In this document: positions 58,243 through 64,000 of the stretch, piece by piece
How positions within the stretch are numbered: the stretch's first letter is position 1
Layout: each line of letters starts with the position of its first letter
Source of the DNA: CAVTZP01 sp963739245
Lineage (GTDB): Bacteria > Chloroflexota > Dehalococcoidia > Dehalococcoidales > BS750m-G39
DNA: 64,000 nucleotides
Assembly (NCBI GenBank): GCA_963739245.1
Contig: CAVTZP010000004.1
Coordinates: forward strand, 62,001 to 126,000
Direction of reading: 5' to 3'
Program-made: the position numbers and the translations under genes
The notes under the pieces: model-generated
What the model was told of the DNA's origin: nothing
Databases searched by the model: none
What the model saw: only the letters and a program-made list of their open reading frames with translations

Positions 58243-59220
58243 ATGGGAAAGACCTGGCTTAGGGATTACATCATTAAACGGCTATTTTATGCCGTAATTA
58301 TTGCCTGGGGAATATTGACCATCACCTTCATTCTGGTCAGGGTTGGCCCAACTTCACCCGCCGATAAGTATCTGGCTAACCTCGCCGCGCGGGGAGAAGA
58401 GCCGGGTCAGGTGATTGCGGCGATAGAAGCTAGATACGGTCTTGACAAGCCGATATATGAGCAGTACTTCAATTATATCGGCAATCTAGTGCATGGCGAT
58501 TGGGGCTGGTCTTTCAGCACCTCAATGCCAGTGATGGAGCTGATTAAAACCCACTGGATTTACTCCTTCCAGCTAATCTTACTCAGCACCGTTTTAGCCG
58601 CTTTAGTTGGTATCTTGATTGGCGTTTATTCTGCCGTCAGGCAATACAGCAAAACCGATTACATCGCTACCTTTCTCTCGTTCATTGGCATCTCTATTCC
58701 CAATTTCTGGCTGGGAGTGATGCTTATTCTGCTCTTTTCGGTGCAGCTGGGGCTATTTAAGACCTACTATGATACCAGCATCCCCCTTTTCTCCCTGGCT
58801 AATCTTAAGCAACTAGTTTTGCCGGTGATTACCCTCGGCACGGGGATGATGGCGGGCTATACCAGATATACCAGGTCGGCAATGCTGGATAATTTAAGGA
58901 AGGACTTTGTCCGGACGGCGAGGGCAAAGGGCTTGCCGGAAAGGGTGGTCATCGGCAAGCATGTCCTCCGGAATGCAATGCTACCCCTGGTTACTATCAT
59001 AATGTTTGATCTGGGCAGCATTGTCTTTGGTGGTGCTTACCTCACTGAGATTATCTTTGGCATTCCGGGTCTGGGCAGAATTTCCTTCAACGCTGTCTTC
59101 GCCGATGATTATGCCGTGGTAGTGGCGGTAACCCTTATCTCAGCTTTCCTGGTGTTGTTGATTAACCTGGTTACCGATGTTGCCTATGCCTACCTTGACC
59201 CCCGAATAAGATATGATTAA
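58243..59220 (+). CDS. Oligopeptide-type ABC permease (DppB/OppB-like)
   Basis: 325 aa, six membrane helices. N-terminal KRLFYAVIIAWGILTITFIL and the usual periplasmic loop PTSPADKYLANLA, then the permease signature with the EAA loop near residue 235 (RTARAKGLPERVVIGKHVL). C-terminal VTDVAYAYLDPRIRYD is typical of DppB. Forms a heterodimer with the next permease, five bases downstream. Confidence 0.95.
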   Translation: MGKTWLRDYIIKRLFYAVIIAWGILTITFILVRVGPTSPADKYLANLAARGEEPGQVIAAIEARYGLDKPIYEQYFNYIGNLVHGDWGWSFSTSMPVMELIKTHWIYSFQLILLSTVLAALVGILIGVYSAVRQYSKTDYIATFLSFIGISIPNFWLGVMLILLFSVQLGLFKTYYDTSIPLFSLANLKQLVLPVITLGTGMMAGYTRYTRSAMLDNLRKDFVRTARAKGLPERVVIGKHVLRNAMLPLVTIIMFDLGSIVFGGAYLTEIIFGIPGLGRISFNAVFADDYAVVVAVTLISAFLVLLINLVTDVAYAYLDPRIRYD

Positions 59221-59225
59221 AAGAT

Positions 59226-60335
59226 ATGACTAATAAGGGGATTAAGCACCTGGCGGCAAAGGTTGGCGGTATTAGGAATCTGATTCTTATACTGCTGGCT
59301 ACCCTTTGGGGTCTGACGCTGCTTCTGGATATCTTTGTCGTGGAGAAGATTTTCACTCCCCTGGGCTATTTGTACCTCGCCCTGGGTATAGTATTTCTCC
59401 TCTACGTGGTCTGGCCCCTTTATACTAGCCGGAGGCTGGTGCAGTACTACTGGCAGAGAGTGAAAAGGAACCGGCTGGCGGTTGTTGGCTTATTTTTCGT
59501 CCTGTTTCTAATCCTTTTGGCTATCTTTGGTCCCCTTTTTACCACCGACCCGACGGCGGCCAACTTTGAGGAGAAGAACACACCACCGGTCGGCCTTACC
59601 ACCGAGGAGTCAATTTATAACGCCGAGACGGGGCAATTTATTACCAAGACGATTAGCGGCACCTGGGAGCATCCCCTGGGCACCGATAATAAGGGCAGGG
59701 ATTTGCTGGCAATGATAGTCTCTGGTGCCGGGGTTTCGCTGCAGGTTGGGTTACTTGCCACTGGCATTGCTATCGCCCTGGGGACGCTTATCGGAGTCGT
59801 ATCTGCCTATTTAGGCGGTAAGGTTGATAATATCCTGATGAGGTTCACCGATATTATGATGACCTTCCCCTTCTTTTTATTACTGGTATTCATCGTTTTC
59901 ATCTTCGGTCCAAGTTTGGCTTTCATTGTTCTCGTCATCGGTCTCACCGGCTGGACGGGGACAGCCCGCTTAATCAGGAGCGAGGCCCTTTCCTTGAGGA
60001 CGCGAGAGTTTATCCTGGCGGCTAAAGCCCTGGGGGCAAGTGATGCTAGAATTATCCTTGCCCACCTCATCCCTAATGTCATCAGCCTGATTGTAGTAAT
60101 CGCCACCCTGTCTATCCCCGGGGTGATTCTGGCTGAAGCGGCCTTGAGTTTTATCGGCTTGGGCGACCCGTCGGTAACCAGCTGGGGGATGGTGTTAAGG
60201 GCGGGGCAACAGAGCCTTGACACCACCTGGTGGGTAGCGGTAGCCCCCGGGGTTATGCTTTTCCTCACTGTTCTTGCCTTCAACTTTGTCGGTGATGGGC
60301 TGAGGGATGCCTTTGACCCGAGGAGCAGCGTTTGA
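59226..60335 (+). CDS. Oligopeptide-type ABC permease (DppC/OppC-like)
   Basis: 369 aa, longer than usual DppC because of two extra N-terminal helices (LILILLATLWGLTLLLDIFV and YLYLALGIVFLLYVVWPLY). The core has WEHPLGTDNKGRDLLAMIV, the DppC hallmark, and the EAA loop REFILAAKALGASDARIILA. The C-terminus FVGDGLRDAFDPRSSV is canonical. Partner of the DppB-like permease. The next gene starts one base after its stop. Confidence 0.94.
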   Translation: MTNKGIKHLAAKVGGIRNLILILLATLWGLTLLLDIFVVEKIFTPLGYLYLALGIVFLLYVVWPLYTSRRLVQYYWQRVKRNRLAVVGLFFVLFLILLAIFGPLFTTDPTAANFEEKNTPPVGLTTEESIYNAETGQFITKTISGTWEHPLGTDNKGRDLLAMIVSGAGVSLQVGLLATGIAIALGTLIGVVSAYLGGKVDNILMRFTDIMMTFPFFLLLVFIVFIFGPSLAFIVLVIGLTGWTGTARLIRSEALSLRTREFILAAKALGASDARIILAHLIPNVISLIVVIATLSIPGVILAEAALSFIGLGDPSVTSWGMVLRAGQQSLDTTWWVAVAPGVMLFLTVLAFNFVGDGLRDAFDPRSSV

Positions 60336-60336
60336 T

Positions 60337-61302
60337 ATGAAAGAGGTAATTTTAAGCGTTAAAGACCTGAAGACCAGCTTTTTCACCCGGCGCGGCACTG
60401 TCAGGGCGGTGGATGGTGTTAGCTTTGACCTGGTGAAGGGCGAATGTCTGTGCTTGGTTGGTGAATCTGGCTGCGGCAAGACAGTAACCGCCCTCTCCAT
60501 CTTGGGTCTAATCGACAGCCCACCGGGCAGGATAGTTGGTGGGGAGATATTTTACGATGGCATGGACTTAACCAAATGCTCCGCCGACCAGCTCAGGCAT
60601 ATTAGAGGCAAAGAGATTGCTATGATATTCCAGGATGCGCAATCAGCATTAAATCCAGTCTTTACTATTGGTGACCAGATAGTGGAGCAGATAAAGCTTC
60701 ACTTAAGGGTGAGCCAGCGGGAGGCAAAGAATAGGGCGATAAGCCGGTTAAAAGAGGTAGGCATACCGTCGCCGGAGGAGGTGGCTAGCTACTATCCTCA
60801 CCAGTTATCCGGGGGGATGAAACAAAGGGCGATGATAGCGATGAGTCTCTCCTGTGACCCGCAACTGCTTATTGCTGATGAGCCAACCACCGCGGTTGAT
60901 GTCACCATAAAAGCCCAAATCATAGACATTTTTCGCCAGCTCAAGGAAACCCGAAAGATGTCCATCCTTTTCATAACTCATGAACTGGGAATAGTCTCTG
61001 AAATTGGCGACAGGATTGTGGTCATGTATGCTGGTAGGGTCGCTGAAACCGCCGTCGTCTCCGAGCTGCTAAACAATCCAAAGCATCCCTACACCTCTGG
61101 TTTGATTAACTGTTTGCCTGACATAACGCAAGAAAGGGAGAGGTTAGAATCCATACCAGGGACGGTGCCTAGCCTTATTGACTTGCCCGGTGGCTGTCTT
61201 TTTCACCCCCGGTGTGATAAGGCAATGGCTATCTGTCGGAAAAAACAGCCACTGCCAGTTAGTGTTAACCACGGGCACACCGTTTTCTGCCATCTGTATT
61301 AA
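60337..61302 (+). CDS. Peptide-type ABC transporter ATP-binding protein (DppD/OppD-like)
   Basis: About 321 aa. Walker A GESGCGKTVTALSILG, signature HQLSGGMKQRAMIAMSL, Walker B LLIADEPTTAVD and H-loop ITHELGIV. The C-terminal oligopeptide/dipeptide transporter domain has Cys-rich LPGGCLFHPRCDKAM and HTVFCHLY. The frame opens at 60307, but ATG 60337 is the natural start, just after the permease stop. Works with the DppF-like ATPase. Confidence 0.95.
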   Translation: MKEVILSVKDLKTSFFTRRGTVRAVDGVSFDLVKGECLCLVGESGCGKTVTALSILGLIDSPPGRIVGGEIFYDGMDLTKCSADQLRHIRGKEIAMIFQDAQSALNPVFTIGDQIVEQIKLHLRVSQREAKNRAISRLKEVGIPSPEEVASYYPHQLSGGMKQRAMIAMSLSCDPQLLIADEPTTAVDVTIKAQIIDIFRQLKETRKMSILFITHELGIVSEIGDRIVVMYAGRVAETAVVSELLNNPKHPYTSGLINCLPDITQERERLESIPGTVPSLIDLPGGCLFHPRCDKAMAICRKKQPLPVSVNHGHTVFCHLY

Positions 61303-61309
61303 AAGGGCG

Positions 61310-62275
61310 ATGTTGAACCACAAATTATTAGAGGTAGAGAATTTAAAGAAGTACTACCCGGTTAGTGGTGGGCTGCTCTACCGGCACCTTGGTGATATTA
61401 AGGCGGTGGATGGCGTCTCTTTCTACATAAGAGAAGGGGAAACCCTGGGGCTGGTTGGTGAATCGGGGTGTGGAAAGTCCACCCTGGGCCGGACAATATT
61501 AAGGCTGGAGGAACCAACAGAAGGGGCGATTATTTACCGCGGGACTGATATCACCAGGCTGGGCGGGAAGGAGCTAAGGGGGCTGCGTAAGGAAATCCAG
61601 ATTATATTTCAGGACCCCCAGTCCTCTCTTGACCCGAGGATGACAATAGGTCAGTCCATAGGCGAGGCTCTACTCATCCACGGTTTGAAGGATGACCGGG
61701 AGCGGGGGCAAAGAGTGACCGATATGCTGCAGCGGGTCGGATTGGAGGCACAGCACGCCCTGTGCTACCCCCATGAGTTTAGTAGCGGACAGAGGCAGCG
61801 CATCGGCATTGCTCGAGCGCTCGCCACAAGTCCCAGGCTGATTATTGCCGATGAGCCGGTAAGCGCTCTGGACGTTTCCATTCAGGCTCAAATCTTAAAT
61901 CTAATGCTTGACCTGCGCCGGGACTTCAGCTTGGCATACTTATTCATCGCCCATGACCTATCGGTGATAAGGCAGGTGTCCCAGCGGGTGGCGGTAATGT
62001 ATCTGGGCAAGCTCGTTGAGCTGGCTGAGGCTGGTGAGATTTTTATAAATGCCCTTCACCCCTATACCGAAGCTCTAATATCGGCTATCCCGAGCCTCAG
62101 GCAGAGGAAGACTAGAATTCTACTCCCGGGCAATGTCCCCTCCCCCTTGAACCCACCACCAGGCTGTCACTTCCATACGCGGTGTCACCGGGTAATGCCC
62201 ATTTGCCACCAAGCTGAGCCGCATCTTAAGGATGTGGGCAATGGGCATCTGGTGGCGTGCCATCTCGTGGTCTAG
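61310..62275 (+). CDS. Peptide-type ABC transporter ATP-binding protein (DppF/OppF-like)
   Basis: About 321 aa from ATG 61310. Walker A GESGCGKSTLGRTILRLE, signature HEFSSGQRQRIGIARAL, Walker B LIIADEPVSALDVS, H-loop IAHDLSVIRQVS. The C-terminal cluster PPGCHFHTRCHRVMPIC and LVACHLVV marks the family. The stop is shared with the convergent nucleotidyltransferase (four-base overlap). Completes the SBP-B-C-D-F operon. Confidence 0.95.
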   Translation: MLNHKLLEVENLKKYYPVSGGLLYRHLGDIKAVDGVSFYIREGETLGLVGESGCGKSTLGRTILRLEEPTEGAIIYRGTDITRLGGKELRGLRKEIQIIFQDPQSSLDPRMTIGQSIGEALLIHGLKDDRERGQRVTDMLQRVGLEAQHALCYPHEFSSGQRQRIGIARALATSPRLIIADEPVSALDVSIQAQILNLMLDLRRDFSLAYLFIAHDLSVIRQVSQRVAVMYLGKLVELAEAGEIFINALHPYTEALISAIPSLRQRKTRILLPGNVPSPLNPPPGCHFHTRCHRVMPICHQAEPHLKDVGNGHLVACHLVV

Positions 62276-63357
62276 TCTTTACCTATTTGCTCATCAGGCC
62301 AGACTTTAGTGCCTTGAGCCAGTCTACGGTTTCTTTCCACAACAACGTTATCGCCCAGGACACAATGGTCAAGAACCTGGCTTCCCCCCTGGATGTAGCA
62401 GTGGGAGGCAATAATACAGTTTTTCAGCGTTGCTTTTTTGCCCACCCTGGAGTCGTGCCATAATATTGCCCCTTCTATAACCGCATCTTCACCAACCTGG
62501 CATCGTGGTCCAAGGGCAGCCGGTCCCTTTACCCTTGCCCCTTGGGCAATAACACAGCCCTCGCCGATAAGCACCGGACCTTCAATCTGAGCCGAGGGGT
62601 GAATTTCGGAGTTGCTGCTGATTTGGGGGCGGTAGACGGATAAAGATGGAGCCTTGTTCAGGAGCAGGTCATGGTTCAGCCTAAGGTATTTTTCCGGCGT
62701 GCCGATGTCAATCCAATAGGTAGCAGAAGGATAGCTCAAGATAAGCTCGCCCTTTCTAATGAGGAGCGGGAAAAGATAATGCTCAAACATGGAGGGGGTG
62801 GAAGTGGGGATATAGCTCAGGACTTCAGGCTCAAGGATATAGATGCCGGCATTAATCATATTGGTGGTGACCTCATCCCGGCTTGGCTTCTCGACAAAGC
62901 GTTTTACCATACCCTTGGTATCAGTCTCCACCACGCCATATATCGTGGGGTTATCTACCGGGGTCAGGGCAAGGCTCACCTTGGGCTTTATTTTCTGGTG
63001 CTGGCTCATCATTGCGGTGAGGTCTATGCCGGTCACGATGTCACCGTTGATGACAAAAAAGGGCTCATCCAGGAAAGATGAGGCGTTTTTGACAGCACCG
63101 GCAGTGCCCAATGGCTGCTCCTCAATGAGGTAGGTCAGATGGACGCCTGAACCAGTGCCATCACCAAAGTAGCTCTGGATGTGGTCGGGGAGGTAACTTG
63201 TGGTCAGGATAATATCCCTTACGCTGTGTTCCTTGAGATAAAGTATCAGGTATTCCAGAAAAGGCTTATTCAGGATTGGTATCATCGCCTTTGGTATGTT
63301 GCAGGTTAAAGGGCGCAGCCTTGTCCCTTCTCCCCCCACCAGGATGACTGCCTTCAT
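62272..63357 (-). CDS. Sugar-1-phosphate nucleotidyltransferase (ManC/GlmU/RmlA-like)
   Basis: 361 aa. N-terminal nucleotidyltransferase: ILVGGEGTRLRPLTCNIPKA (pyrophosphorylase signature), FFVINGDIVTGIDLTAMM and VEKPSRDEVTTNMINAGIYI. The C-terminal left-handed beta-helix has hexapeptide repeats (PVLIGEGCVIAQGARVKGPA, AILWHDSRVGKKATLKNC). This layout fits mannose-1-phosphate guanylyltransferase or glucose-1-phosphate thymidylyltransferase-like enzymes for envelope polysaccharide. Base specificity is not decidable. A hairpin (CCCTACA-GCA-TGTAGGG, 63384-63400) sits in its 5' region. Convergent with the ABC operon. Confidence 0.9.
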   Translation of the reverse strand: MKAVILVGGEGTRLRPLTCNIPKAMIPILNKPFLEYLILYLKEHSVRDIILTTSYLPDHIQSYFGDGTGSGVHLTYLIEEQPLGTAGAVKNASSFLDEPFFVINGDIVTGIDLTAMMSQHQKIKPKVSLALTPVDNPTIYGVVETDTKGMVKRFVEKPSRDEVTTNMINAGIYILEPEVLSYIPTSTPSMFEHYLFPLLIRKGELILSYPSATYWIDIGTPEKYLRLNHDLLLNKAPSLSVYRPQISSNSEIHPSAQIEGPVLIGEGCVIAQGARVKGPAALGPRCQVGEDAVIEGAILWHDSRVGKKATLKNCIIASHCYIQGGSQVLDHCVLGDNVVVERNRRLAQGTKVWPDEQIGKD

Positions 63358-63445
63358 TATTTCTCTTCCCCTATGTGATTCTACCCTACAGCATGTAGGG
63401 ATGGCAAGGTCCTTGGCACCTTCACCTTGAGCGGAAACACCTCAA

Positions 63446-63480
63446 ATCTTAACCGGAATTTAATATTCAGATGCTATATT
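63446..63480 (+). promoter_or_regulatory. Pho-box-like direct repeat with extended -10, site 1
   Basis: TTAACC (63449) and TTAATA (63460) start 11 bases apart, then nine bases lead to TATATT (63475-63480) preceded by TGC. This is the layout of PhoB/PhoP-activated promoters, in which the boxes replace the -35. The 31-base stretch 63446-63476 is identical, save one base, to 63653-63683. Confidence 0.65.
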
Positions 63481-63542
63481 ATCCAACCAGTATCCCTGGG
63501 AAAGACGGTAAATAATAACAACGAGTTGAAAGGAGTAGCATT

Positions 63543-63647
63543 GTGTCTAAACGACGTGCTCTACTCTATGCCTTACTAGGAGTGGGTATCCTTATGGTCA
63601 CCGTAGGCTTAATTCTCGCCTTGTTACAATCCTGCATGAGAATTTAG
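63543..63647 (+). CDS. Small single-pass membrane peptide (34 aa)
   Basis: GTG start with AAAGGAG seven bases upstream. A basic N-terminus (MSKRRALLYALLGVG) leads into one hydrophobic helix (ILMVTVGLILALLQSC) and the sequence ends MRI. Not a typical signal peptide because there is no mature part. It has its own Pho-box-like promoter. The ribosome site and promoter make it a credible gene despite its size. Function unknown. Confidence 0.6.
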   Translation: MSKRRALLYALLGVGILMVTVGLILALLQSCMRI

Positions 63648-63652
63648 TTGAC

Positions 63653-63687
63653 ATCTTAACAGGAATTTAATATTCAGATGCTACGAT
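63653..63687 (+). promoter_or_regulatory. Pho-box-like direct repeat with -10, site 2
   Basis: TTAACA (63656) and TTAATA (63667), 11 bases apart, with nine bases to TACGAT (63682-63687). 30 of 31 bases match site 1. It directly precedes the secreted protein gene at 63724, so both genes should respond to the same regulator. Confidence 0.65.
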
Positions 63688-63723
63688 TGAATTATCAAAT
63701 AACGAAAAGGGGGTGAAACAGAA

Positions 63724-64000
63724 GTGTGGCGAAGCAAGAAGTTTATTCTGGCCATGGTCGTGGCTGTGGTGGTGCTACTTGGGAGCCTAGGCGGGGTTGC
63801 CCTTGCCCAGACGGGTACTGGTGATGATAGCCAGCCCGCAGTTCAACACGAGGTTCTACTGGATAAAGTCTGCGCCATCTACGAACAGAACACGGGCACA
63901 GCCATCAATGCCCAAGAACTACAAAAAGCCTTTGGCCAGGCCGGCACCGAGATGAGAAACGAGGCTCTGGACAATTACCTTAAGAAACTAGTGGACGAGG
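63724..64000 (+). CDS. Secreted protein, unknown, partial (runs off window)
   Basis: 92 codons seen. GTG start with GGGGGTGA nine bases upstream. A signal peptide is clear: basic WRSKK, a hydrophobic run FILAMVVAVVVLLGSLGGV and cleavage near ALAQT. The mature part (TGTGDDSQPAVQHEVLLDKV, then QELQKAFGQAG) is helical. Similar signal-plus-helical proteins with repeats like this are common extracytoplasmic proteins of unknown role. Controlled by the adjacent Pho-box-like site. Confidence 0.75.
   Translation, partial: MWRSKKFILAMVVAVVVLLGSLGGVALAQTGTGDDSQPAVQHEVLLDKVCAIYEQNTGTAINAQELQKAFGQAGTEMRNEALDNYLKKLVDE

Noticed and set aside
1..64000. tRNA, rRNA or CRISPR arrays
   Set aside because: I looked for TPsiC-like sequences, rRNA blocks and regularly spaced repeats and found none; the repeats seen are palindromic elements without spacers.

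Overview
The window looks like chromosomal DNA of a free-living bacterium of the Chloroflexota, most likely class Dehalococcoidia. This is an inference from the style of HisC, HisG/HisZ, GuaA and the molybdenum hydroxylase genes; no rRNA or tRNA is present to test it. Base composition is near 50% GC by eye, with a clearly AT-richer block between about 25.6 and 40.5 kb.

Layout. 1-5.6 kb (minus strand): a branched-chain amino acid operon, ilvD-ilvB-ilvN-ilvC plus a partial unknown gene. It is preceded by a leader peptide, MNEQNVILVLIVMKQSP, and an intrinsic terminator whose loop and 3' arm can pair with the leader-peptide stop region; this reads as a complete ribosome-mediated attenuator. 5.6-12.2 kb: rpiB, tsaC, an L-2-hydroxyglutarate-oxidase-like gene, a membrane glycosyltransferase with an MshEN-type N-terminus behind an array of helically phased TTTACC boxes, and a VWA/MoxR pair. 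12.2-18.7 kb (plus strand): guaA, a HEPN-like unknown, purD, purE, purB and a frameshifted purC. 18.7-25.4 kb (minus strand): hisB, hisC, hisD, hisG (a tandem-duplicated and frameshifted form), a small zinc-finger protein and hisZ. hisC has its own promoter, a second attenuator and a leader peptide rich in Tyr and Phe. This suggests that HisC also serves aromatic amino acid synthesis; a second hisC paralogue lies at 43.6 kb.

25.6-40.5 kb is an accessory island bounded by imperfect inverted repeats of about 78 bp. It holds a DUF3883 protein, a type III restriction-modification pair, a Panacea-type antitoxin with a PemK-like partner, an XRE/ImmA pair, small zinc-ribbon and coiled-coil genes, a transposase, and a three-gene cluster of two unknowns and a nitrilase-fold enzyme.

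40.6-46.5 kb: nfeD and slipin, birA, hisC2, a glycosyltransferase and plsY. 46.7-55.9 kb: two FAD-linked oxidases around an Fe-S CCG-domain protein, then coxG-coxM-coxS-coxL-like genes for a molybdenum hydroxylase that lacks the CO dehydrogenase active-site motif, and a second copy of the small zinc-finger gene. 55.9-62.3 kb: a prepilin-like gene and a complete oligopeptide-type ABC transporter operon. 62.3-64 kb: a nucleotidyltransferase, then two small secreted or membrane genes, each behind a near-identical Pho-box-like direct repeat.

Several conserved genes (guaA, purC, hisG, the second FAD oxidase) carry single-base frameshifts, many in homopolymers. These are more likely sequence errors than true gene loss. 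Several promoters lie so close to the start codon that the mRNAs should be leaderless or nearly so.
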